Part shown: positions 1 through 9,800 of the stretch, piece after piece
How positions within the stretch are numbered: position 1 is the first letter of the stretch
Layout: the number at the start of each line of letters is the position of its first letter
Assembly (NCBI GenBank): GCA_026770585.1
Contig: MU646370.1
Coordinates: 401,582-416,715 of the forward strand
Origin: Baffinella frigidus
Lineage: Eukaryota; Cryptophyceae; Cryptomonadales; Baffinellaceae
Length of the DNA: 15,134 nt
Reading direction: 5' to 3'
Notes under the pieces: generated by a model
Seen by the model: only the letters and a program-made list of their open reading frames with translations
What the model was told of the DNA's origin: nothing
Databases searched by the model: none
Program-made: the position numbers and the translations under genes

Positions 1-34
<34 letters not shown>
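1..34. other. Poly-G contig end (34 G)
   Basis: Unbroken run of 34 G at the left edge, mirrored by a poly-C run at the right edge. It is most simply a place where the assembly stopped at a homopolymer. The gene described below is cut here, because its N-terminal coding part is not in the window. Confidence 0.8.
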
Positions 35-35
<1 letters not shown>

Positions 36-136
36 AGAGAGACAGATAGACAGAGAGAGATATAGACAGAGAGACAGAGAGAGAGAGACAGAGAGAGAGA
101 GACATAGAGACATAGAGATAGAGTCATACAGAGAGA

Positions 137-169
<33 letters not shown>

Positions 170-214
170 GGGGGGGGAAAGGGGGAGAGAGCGAGCGAGA
201 GAGAGAGAGAGAGA
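35..214. repeat. GA-rich simple repeat
   Basis: Imperfect (GA)n with GATA and GACA variants and an internal G run near 170. It is low-complexity purine DNA, and the minus-strand open frame of Ser/Leu repeats over it is a translation of the repeat. No gene is seen. Confidence 0.9.
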
Positions 215-768
215 TTCCTGCAAAGGAAGCAGTTGGCCAGGACTAGATAAACGCCCGCACCCAACCTGGGGCGGCATGCGGCATCTGGAGCAGGCTCTTG
301 CACTCCCACCTGGGTGTAGGGTTTAGAGTTTAGCCTTAACTGGGTTCAGGGTTTCCACACGGTGGACTGCGAACCTTTCATCAAAAGTCAACTCACCCTG
401 TGGGCACTTAACTTTACGAATTCTCTTATGCAAATTTGGTCACGTTACCGCTAATTCCAGGGGTCCCGAAAAGTCCTGAAGCCCGCCGTGTGGTAGTGTT
501 GACCCTCGCGTGCTGGACATCCCCTCGTCACTCCAACACCAACCGCAAACGCGTCCTATCTGCGTCCTATCAGGCATCCTGTGGCGGATGTGGAAAGGAA
601 GAGGAGCTGCGTTTCAACGAAGAGCGCACACGTATTTAGTACTACGAATCGAAACGTCGCGTTCTGAAATTTCCACTTGACCTTGCGTGGCAGGCCCAAT
701 GGTGGGTTTAGCGGTTACTGGTGGGTTTGGGGCCACCTCTGAACCCTGAACCCTCAACTTGACACCAG
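215..768 (+). other. Probable intron sequence upstream of the first recognised exon
   Basis: No exon of the peptidase gene could be recognised here. The exon at 769 begins in the middle of the protein, so this stretch should be the 3' part of an intron. It holds short TTTAGGG-like pieces (about 316-350 and 739-757). The open frame at 436-639 resembles no M16 segment, and I do not call it a gene. Confidence 0.5.
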
Positions 769-894
769 GGGCGCGAGAGCACGGAGGACGACCTCGCAGA
801 CATCAACCTGTATCAGCTGCTCTACCCTGCCTCGCCCTACTCCTTCGAGTGCGGGGGGCTCACTCCGGATATCGCCACGCTTTCCAACGAGGAG
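769..894 (+). CDS. Exon 1 of the window: M16 core after the zinc site
   Basis: 42 codons, phase 0 at both ends, acceptor CAG at 766-768, donor gtgtcc at 895. It encodes GRESTEDDLADINLYQLLYP followed by ASPYSFECGGLTPDIATLSN. In M16C proteins this segment directly follows the Glu-containing NEM/SEM zinc-ligand motif and contains the YP...GY-x-E-x-GG substrate-side block. The reading continues into exon 2 as LSNEE-VRAYH, the usual family order. Confidence 0.85.
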
Positions 895-3800
895 GTGTCC
901 GTCCTACACACAAATTCTGGTTTCGGGTTTCGTCAAACCCATCCGCCCCCCACGTGCATCCCCAGTGTTGGAATCTGGCTTGTGGGAGTCTCAGCACGCG
1001 AAGGATCATGCCCTGCTCTAGGGCCTGTGTCAGCCCCTCTGAGGATGCAGCGATTCCCTGGCGGACGCCAGTGAGTGAGTCAGTTAGTGAGATGCAAGCC
1101 ATGGCTCCCCACACAGCGGGCTACGAAGGGATTTCTGTCGGATACTCACGAAAATCGGTTCGAATATCCGTAGGACCAGCCTATGGCCCTACGGTATTGC
1201 CTACTTTATGATCCTATGGGTTGTTCACGTATGGGATATTCACGAAATCTCTCGGTAACCCGCTGCGTGGCCAGTCAGGCAGTTCGTCGGTTGGTCAGTA
1301 AGTTATTGATATTCAAGCATTCCCCTCTGGGCAGGTCCGGGCGTACCACGCGCGCTTCTACACTCCCGAAAACTGCCTCGTCCTAGTCCACGGCCTGGTG
1401 CCCATCGCGTCGATCCAGGAGGCTCTCGACGAGTGGTACGACCAATGGCTCAAACGCCAGGGGGGCGCCTCGCCGAACACGCCCGAGCAGGTCGTGTCCC
1501 CCCCTTCCTGCATGCCCCGTTTCACCTCTGTGGTTCAGCGGAACGGTCCTAACCATCTCTGTGGACCAGGCGAAGTGCTGGGCGGATATGCCGCCGCGTC
1601 TCTCGGCCCCCGCTAGCCGCGTGGTCGAGTTTGGCGCGGAGGATGAGCACGTTGGGTCGGTGCACGTCGGCTGGTCTGGCCCTACGATCGCTGGTGAACG
1701 CCCTCCCCGTACTCCACCCCTGCCCCTTTGCACACTGCTTAGTTAGCTAGTTAGTTAGTTAGTTAGTTGGTTGTTTTTTGGTTTTTTGTTTTTGTTTTGT
1801 GTGTTACTTACTTGCTTACTTACTTACTAACTTACCTACTCACTCACTTAGTTAGTTAGTCAGTCAGTCAGTCAGCCGCGTGGTCGAGTTTGGCGTGGAG
1901 GATGAGCACGTCGGGCCGGTGCATGTCGGCTGGTCTGGCCCTACGATCGCTGGTCGGCGCCGCCCCTACCCTCCTCCCCCCCCATTGCGCTACCAACTTC
2001 TAGACCGTCGTGTTAGGTGGGATCCATGGCTCATAAATAGGCCCCTCTAAATAGCTCGGGAAATGGTCCTCGAAATGAGAATCTGGGGAAGGAAAAGGAA
2101 GTGTCACATGGTGCATGTTGACTCTGGCTCTGGAGCCTGCTGGGGGGGCAACCCTCGCGATGGTTGCTCACGGCTGCGTGTGTCCCGTGCATGACTCACA
2201 GGCGGTATGTGCCCATCTTCGTCAAGCGCTCGTCAATCTTAGCCTCATCATAGCTTTACCATGCCGCGAACCCCACCTGCAAGATAGTTAGTCCCGCGCA
2301 TCACTGACGTGCGGGAGTCGTGTGAGCAGATGTGGAGACCTGCACAGCCCTGGGAGGTCCTCCTTCAATTCTTGCACGAGCTTTACCATGGCGCGAAACC
2401 CACCCCTAAGATGTTTAGTCACTCACGTGCGAAATTCGGGTGAGCAGATGTGGAGACATGCACAGCCCTGGAGGTCCTCTTCCGGTTCTTGCACGAGGGC
2501 CCTGCCTCGCCTATGGCCCAGGTCACCTCCCCCGACCCTCTGCTTCGTCGTCTTTTTCTTCTTTTTCTTCGTGTTCTGATTCTTCGTAGGTCCTCTTCTG
2601 GTTCTTGCACGAGGGGCCCGCCTCGCCGATGGCTCAGGTCACCTCCCCCGATCTTCTTATTATTATTCTTATTCGTATTATTCGTGTTCTGCTTCTTCTT
2701 CTGCTTGTTCATTACTCTCAGCCCAGAGATGAGCTCCCCCGAACTTCAGGGAAGGTCACTTCTCCTGAACGTGTCTCACTAAAATTGTGTACCAACCTTC
2801 TAGACAAGACCAGCATTGGACTAAAACACCCTGAAACTAATTATAAAACCCCTTTGATGGTCTGGTACACAAGTTTGGGGCACATTTTTTTACGGGCATA
2901 GAGTCATTGTCCTTCGCGAAGCCGTGGAAATCTCAAACTGAAGGAATCACCACTCTGTTCTTGCAGAACTGCACCGAGTGCGAGAACCCAGTGGCGAGCG
3001 AGGCTGGAACTGACCTGTGAAAAGTTGCAGGCGGGTGGTGGAAGGGGGGGCTAAGGAATCCTAAACCGTGCTTGCCTCGGCGGCACTTCAATAGTGACGC
3101 CCACCATAATCAGTTTTGTAAAGCAACTCGGTCTGGTATAAACTATGAAACACAGGCCATGTAAAACTCCAATTCGTTTTCAAAGGAGGGCACGTTTGAT
3201 AAATGGTACCAGAACGAGTTACTTAACAGAAAATCTGGGGGGCGACACTATGAACGTCACCTGAACATGGTGTGGCGTGCAGAAATTCACGGAGTGCGAC
3301 AACCCGGTGGCGAGCGAGGCTCAATTCTCGATCGATCTCCGCCTTCGCACCGCCATCACTCTCGAGTCCCTCCCAAACCCTCAACCCTAAACCCTGAACC
3401 CTGAACCCTAAACCCTAAACCCTAAACCCCCGCCCCGTGTTGTCTTGCCGCCATCACCATCGAGTCCCTCCCCACCCACCCCCATCGTCTTTTGCTACAC
3501 AGCCGATTTACAAGTACCAGTACGATCCAGCTGCGTAGGAATTTACTTGCAACTAGACTCCGACGGTCTTTGCATACACACCATCTGGTCGGTTGGCGTG
3601 CAGCCTGTGTATTCCTGGATGTGTTTATTGCGATGCCCGAGCAAGTAGGGGGGGGGGAGAGGGGCTGAGAGCTGAGAGCTGCTCCATGAGTGAGGAAGAG
3701 GTGGTGTTTGACAATTTCTGGATGGCGGGAACGCGCACGCATCAGGCGACGTGTGCGCGCAGCCTGGGCAGGCTGTAACCTGTTGCCGGAAAGCAGGTCC

Positions 3801-6800
3801 TGTGGAGTGGCTCACTGGCGTGTGTCGTAGCCTGGGCACGGTCTCAGGGTTTTCCGGGAAGCAGGATGCAGAAAGCGCTCCGTCACGTCCAAATAAGCCG
3901 TCCATCTATCATAGATAGGCCACACCCACAAGAATTTGCTAGCCACCTCCTACCGTAGGGCGACCCGTAGGTCATACAATTCGCCCGTGCCTCGCTGGGC
4001 CAGGTTTGAAATGCATCCATGTTCCTTGCTGGCACACGCTGAGGGGTTTGCGGATCGCAGGTTCGCGGGAGTGCCCAACGCGCTGGCGTCAGATGACGGG
4101 ACTGACGAGGACGACGATCAGGACGGCTCCGATGATGGCTCCGGTGCTTGCCGGTCTCCTTTTTTCGGATTCTTTTTTGGCGTGTGAGCGTGTTTTTTAA
4201 CCGAGTCAGACAGACGAGGACGACGATGGGAGGACGGTTCCGACTCTTGCTCCGGTGCTTGCCCTCTCCCTGTCTGCGCATGGATTCTGCCTGGGGGCCG
4301 GCGCCCCCAGGTTTCCTCCGGCCCCCAGGTCCCCCCCCCGCACCCCGCCTGAGCGTTGTCCTCGACGATGAGGCCACGGCGCCGACGCTGGCTCCGGTGC
4401 TTGCCGGTTTCCTGTGTAAAACCGAGCTCGCAAAAACACATTTAGAGCTGAAACTCCGATGCAAAAGGGTCATACACCCCTACTGGCAGAGGCCTGCCCG
4501 TGATCCACGAGCAGGGACTGGTTCCGGGTCAGGGTTGGAGTCCGGCAGCATGCGCGCTGGCAGCTTGCACCCTGGAAGCTTTGTGTGAAACGTATCTATG
4601 TTCTCGGAGGAAGCGTCTCTTCTGAGGGTGCCTTTGTCATCCGACTGAAGGTGTCTCTGTGGTCTACGGGAACACCTTCTGTACCGCGTCTGAGCTGTCA
4701 TGTGTCTCGTCCAAGTATCGGTCTTCCCGGCTGAAGATGTCCGAATGATCCACGAGCAGGGTCAGGTTCCGGGTCGGAGTCCGGCAGCATGGGAAGCGCG
4801 GGTAGCGGCGGGAGCGGCGGCAGCATGGGGAGCGAGTACCCGGGCGAGATGGGCCCTCTGGAGGCTGGGGCACTTCGGGCGGTGTTGCTGGAGAAGGTGC
4901 TTCGGCCGCTGGCAGTGGACGGGTTTCCGAAGGGGGCCATGGCTAAGGTGCCCCCCTCCCCCTTCTGAGAATCGGATTGGATATCCGTGGGAACCACCCT
5001 ATATTAGTGTGCGGGGCGACTCAATTTAAACCGCCTTTTATGCTATCATAAGGGTGGTGGCTCTCTTATTTTGCTATATTAGCTTCGACATAGCTTTAAT
5101 ATATAAGAAAATATATCCCAAGATAGCAAAAACATGGTTTAAATTGAGTCGCCCCGCACATGAATATCCTTATGCATGGCCTACCGTAGGGACGTATGGA
5201 GTATCCACTTCTGGGTTATTCACGAAACTCCCACGCTCTTCCCCTGCTCCCCGGGTGGTGAGAGGTGGGCTCTGGGGTGGCGACACGCGAGCAGAAGATG
5301 ATCTAGAAAGTCACCTATCCAGCGTCAGTCCCGCAGTCCTCCCGCCCTCCCAAATCGCAGTTTTTGTATTGTGTGGGTCTTGGCGCAGGGCAGGTGTGCC
5401 CCCCACCCCCTTGCCCATGCCCACCCGCCCTCCCACGTTATCCGTTTTGATTGTGTGTTGGATGGCACCTCCCAAGTCAAGGGTGTGGATCGTCCGCCTG
5501 GCGGAAGGCAAGGCAAGTGTTTTGACTAGGTGGGTCTTGGATGTGTTTTGACCGTGTTTTGACTAGGTGGGTCTTGGATGTTTTGACTAGGTGGGTCTTG
5601 GATGTTTTGACTAGGTGGGTCTTGGATGTTTTGACTAGGTGGGTCTTGGATGTTTTGACTAGGTGGGTCTTGGATTTTGACTAGGTGGGTCTTGCGGATG
5701 GCAGGCGGCGGCGCGGCATTCGATCAAGCTTCTCGAGGAGTGCGAGGACGAGCCCTCCGAGGCTCTCCAGGGGTACGCCTCCCACCTACACCCTACACCC
5801 TCAACATCCCACCGGCCGTACACGCCCGCCGGTGTTGTTGCGCGTGCACTCCTGAAGTTGGGAACCGCCCTCGCTTTTGCATCGGAGGGGTGGACCAACA
5901 CGCTCGTGTTTATGCACCGCGTTCGTTTCTGCATCGGATAGGTGAACCGAGATACTTTTGCGTCTGACACACTATGAAGGGTCGTGACCGGGTTTCTGGC
6001 ACACTCTAGGAAAGGGACGTGACCGGGTGTCTCAAGGACGTGACGGTGTGTCTTGCACCAGGTACGTACTCCCAGAGCTGCTCTTCGCGGAATCAAGGAC
6101 GTGACAGAGTGTCGTAACAAGGTGTCTCCCGGACGTGACATGGTGGCACGTGACCGCAGGTACGTACTCCCGGAGCTGCTCTTCGCGGCATCGATCGCCT
6201 CCGAACGCGGTCCCGACGCAGGCTGCTCGCGCCTCAACCTGGCAGCCATTCTCAAGGACCTCGAGGGGAAGGACGATGCGTTCTGGCAGGCGCTTCTCAA
6301 GGAGTGGTTGCTGGATGCGCCGTCCGCTGAGGTCCGAGGAACCCCCCTATGTCCCTACGGTATTGCCTACAGTAGGGCCTGTGGATTGTTCACTAGGGGG
6401 TTATTCTCGAGGGGAAGGATGATGCGTTCTGGAAGAAGCTTCTCAAGGAGTGTCTGCTTGATGCTCCTTCCGCTGAGGTTGCTGCCCCCTGTCACCGCTG
6501 CGGTGTTCGATAGTGCGATTCAGGTTGGTAGTTGCAGACGATTGGTCGATGTTGGCAAGGTTTTAGCGGAGATAAGGTCGGCCGCCCTTATTGACAAGGA
6601 CAGAAGTTTTTGTAGTCCCGCTCGGCTGCACTCAATAAAGCGACACTCTCGCTCTCGCTGACGAGAATGGGTGCAGGTGGTGGTGGTGCTATCCAAGAAG
6701 GTTGCCGAGAAGAAGGCAGCAGATGCAAAGGAGGCCCATGAGAAGCGCCAAAAGAAAGAGCGCATTCTAATAGCCAGAAGAAAGAGTGCATTCTAATTGG

Positions 6801-9800
6801 ATTGTTTCTAAACCAGGTACGGGCCACAGGTTTCGGGTTCTCTCAGTCCCGCTGTTCACTACAGCATCTACAAAGCAACTCTCTCTCTCTCTCTGACGAG
6901 GGTTGCTGCAGGTGGTGATGGTGCCGTCAAAGAAGTTTGCCGAGAAGGACGATTGGTCGATGTTGGCAGGTCGGCCGCCCTTATTGACAAGGACAGAAGT
7001 TTATGTTGTCCCGCTGAGCTGCACTCAATAAAGCGACACTCTCGCTCTCTCTGACCAGGCGGGGTGCAGGTGGTGATGGTGCCTTCCAAGAAGGTAGCCG
7101 AGAAGAAGGCAGCAGATGCGAAGGAGGATCAGGAGAAACGCCAGAAGAAGGAGGGGAAGAAGGGCCTCAAAGTCCTCCAGGTCTGAAAAGGGGTTGGGCG
7201 CTGGGGTTCTGGGAGAATCCATAAAGTTTAGGGATTTGGGTTGATGACGCATAGCAAAGTAGCAAGGGGCCCCCTGAAGCCGTCGAAAGAGGTTGCCGAG
7301 AAGAAGGCAGCGGATGCGAAGGAAGCCCGGGAGAAGCGCCAGAAGAAAGAGGGGAAGAAGGGCCTCAAAGTCTTCCAGGTTCGAAAAGGGGTCAGTGGTT
7401 GGGGGTTCTGGGAGAATCCGTGGGGTTCAGGGTTTGGGGTGTGGGGTGCATGACAAGCAGAACAGTAGAAACGGCACGCCTGGAAGCAACTGGAACGCCC
7501 TGTCCCGGGCGTGAACCCGAAATCGAAACCCGAAACCCGTACCCCCACCCTGAACCCTGAACCCGCAACCATAAACCGTAAACCGTAAACAATAAACAAT
7601 AAACAATAAACAATAAACAATAAACAATAAACAATAAACAATAAACAATAAACAATAAACAATAAACAATAAACAATAAACCATAAACCATAAACCATAA
7701 ACCATAAACCATAAACCATAAACCATAAACCATAAACCATGATCCCTAAACCCTAAACCATAAACCCATAAACCACAAACCATAAACCATAAACCATAAG
7801 ACATAAACCATATACCATAAACCATACACCCCAATCCCCACACCCCAAACCCCAAACCTCAAAACCCAAAACCCAAAACCCCAAACCCCGAACCCCGAAC
7901 CCTAAACGCAGGAGGCGTTGGATGCGGCAGTGGTGAAGAACGCCCCCCTCCCCTTCCCCCCCACCGGTGACCCCCATCCTGGTTTCGAGGTGAAGGCTGA
8001 GGGTTCAGGGTTGATGGTGTATTTAGGGATGATGGTGTAGGGTCCCCCCCCCCAGGAGGCTCCCGTCCTTGCCTCCCAACCCTCCTTCCCATGAGTCTTT
8101 GTAACGTGTGAGGAAAACAATGTTCAACCATGCTGGGATGAAACGTCGAGCGGCATCCCTGCTTTTGGGGGGTCGAGGAGCAACTGTGCGAGGCAATGCT
8201 CCATGCTCCTCCTAGCACGGCAATCTCGCGCAAGCACATGCACAAGATACGGTCCGGAAAGAACCAGAAGTGGAAAATACGGTTCGGAAAGAACCACAGA
8301 GCCTCTGTACGGAAAGAACCAGAAGCGGCTGTCCTGACCGTGGTCAGCCGCTTTGGATGGGTGCACGCAGATAAACCGTGATTACCAGCGTTGATCATCC
8401 GCGTTGAGCCCACAACCTGACACCTCCCGCAGCTGAAATACCAACCCTACCACGCAGGCTACACCCCCCCCGGGCTCCCCCCCGCCTCCTCGATCGGCGC
8501 GCTCCCCCTGAAGACGGAAGCGACCCCGCAGCCGGCAGGCGTGGCGGTGCAGGTTGTCCGCACCGAGACGGCCTTCCACCAGGTCCTCTCACCCTCTCAC
8601 CCCGCAGGCTATTTTAGCCTCGACTATTTTAGCCTCGACATAGCTTTACCATCGCCCGAAAGCCACCTGTAAGATAGCAAACAGGTGGTTTATCTCGGCG
8701 CAGGTTGTCCGCACCGAGACGGCTTTCCACCAGGTTCTCTCCCAATCTCACCCCGCAGGGTGGTTTTTGCTATCTTGACCTCGACATAGCTTGACCATGG
8801 CCTAAAATCCATCCGTAAGATAGCAAGCAGGTCTTCTCCCCCCTGGCCCCTGGCACCTTCCCCATGTCTCCGGGTCACGAGTTTCTGAGATGGTTCCGTG
8901 TGGATGGCTCTATCGGCGCGTGCCGTCACCCACCCCCCCCCCCAGCTGGGGTCCTCTCCCCCTCTCACCCCGCAGGGTGTTTTGTTGCTATCTTAGCCTC
9001 AACATAGCTTTACCATAGCCCAGACTCCACCCGTAAGATAGCAAACAGGCGGTTTATGGTGAAACCCTCCCCTCATCGAGACCACACTCTCACGCAACCG
9101 CGCCCCTCCCCTCATCGACCCTCGCCCCCCGTTCCTGCCAGACCAGCCCCCTCGAGCACCTCCTAGCTCTGGCGCAGTCAATTTGGGCTCAGCGATTTGG
9201 TGAGCCCGGGCTCTTTCCCGCGTTTCCCCCCAGCATGTCAACGTGACGTTTTCCCCCAGCATGTCAACGTGAGAATAGTCGGTCAACGCGAGTGAGGCAG
9301 AGCTAGAAGACCACACTCTCACGCACGAGAGCGCAGGTCCTGGTTCTGATCCGTCAACTCGACGATGCGGGTACTGAAAGGGTGCGCTGGCACGCAGGTG
9401 CTGGTGGGGTTTGACACCGCGCAGGTCTCAGAACTGGCGCCAGTGGGGTTTCTCGTTTGCTTCTCAGCTGTACCACCTCAACAAATCAACTCTCACGCGG
9501 GAGAGCGCACGCAGGTTCTGGTGGGGTTCGACACCGCGCAGGTCTCGCCGCGGCTCCGTCCGTACCTCCCGCTCCTCCAGCAGCTCCTCCTCGCCACTCA
9601 CGTCCGGTAAGAACAAGACATTCCACAATGCAACGTTTTGCTTCACACCGTTTTGAACATGAAACACGAAACTGTTTCGTGGTGTAAATTCCTATACACA
9701 CACATTTGTCCCTTAACCTCATTCACCTTATCTACCACGACGCCTCCCGCTCCTCCAACTGCACCTCCTCGCCACGTTTCTGAGAGTGGGTCTCACAGGT

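Larger units (their letters stand above)
6537..7069. repeat. Tandem unit of intron 9 end plus exon 10 start
   Basis: GACGATTGGTCGATGTTGGC at 6537 and again at 6948 starts repeats 411 bp apart. Each includes CGGCCGCCCTTATTGACAAG, an AATAAAGCGACACTCTCGCT stretch, a CT-rich tract and the GCAG acceptor of exon 10. A third copy of the CT tract and acceptor lies at 6850-6911. Confidence 0.85.

Noticed and set aside
1-34. Poly-G as two-colour sequencing artefact
   Set aside because: Such artefacts give G at read 3' ends, which would appear as C on the left plus strand and G on the right. The observed orientation is opposite, so a genuine G tract where assembly stopped is at least as likely.
436-639. 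67-codon plus-strand open frame near the left edge
   Set aside because: No similarity to the missing N-terminal M16 segment (no HXXEH, no NEM/SEM motif), and no matching splice phase could be established.
2419-2712. Lys/Asn-rich minus-strand frame
   Set aside because: Translation of the TTC/TTA simple repeats.
3883-4473. 196-residue minus-strand open frame
   Set aside because: It is the shadow of GC-rich exon 6 and its copies. It has repeated KHRS-like pieces caused by the duplicated plus-strand sequence.
6053-6661. Single 202-residue plus-strand open frame as a gene
   Set aside because: Only 6160-6331 of it matches the family. The rest is intron and the duplicated exon end in another frame.
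7228-7855. Long minus-strand open frames with repeated VYGLWFM / VYCLLFI
   Set aside because: They are the translation of the 7-bp AAACCAT/AAACAAT array, where period 7 gives a 21-base coding repeat without stops in several frames. No domain is present.
7540-7910. Chromosome end (true telomere)
   Set aside because: The heptamers are degenerate, lie inside an intron, and are followed by seven more exons of the same gene.
8047-8095. Copy of exon 11 after CCCCCAG
   Set aside because: Only the CAG|GAGGC junction matches. The following codons do not, and a stop follows.
9331-9530. CRISPR-like array from recurring GCAGGT(T/G)CTGGTGGGGTT segments
   Set aside because: The repeats are the exon 13 start with its acceptor, irregularly spaced and coding. 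The host is eukaryotic.
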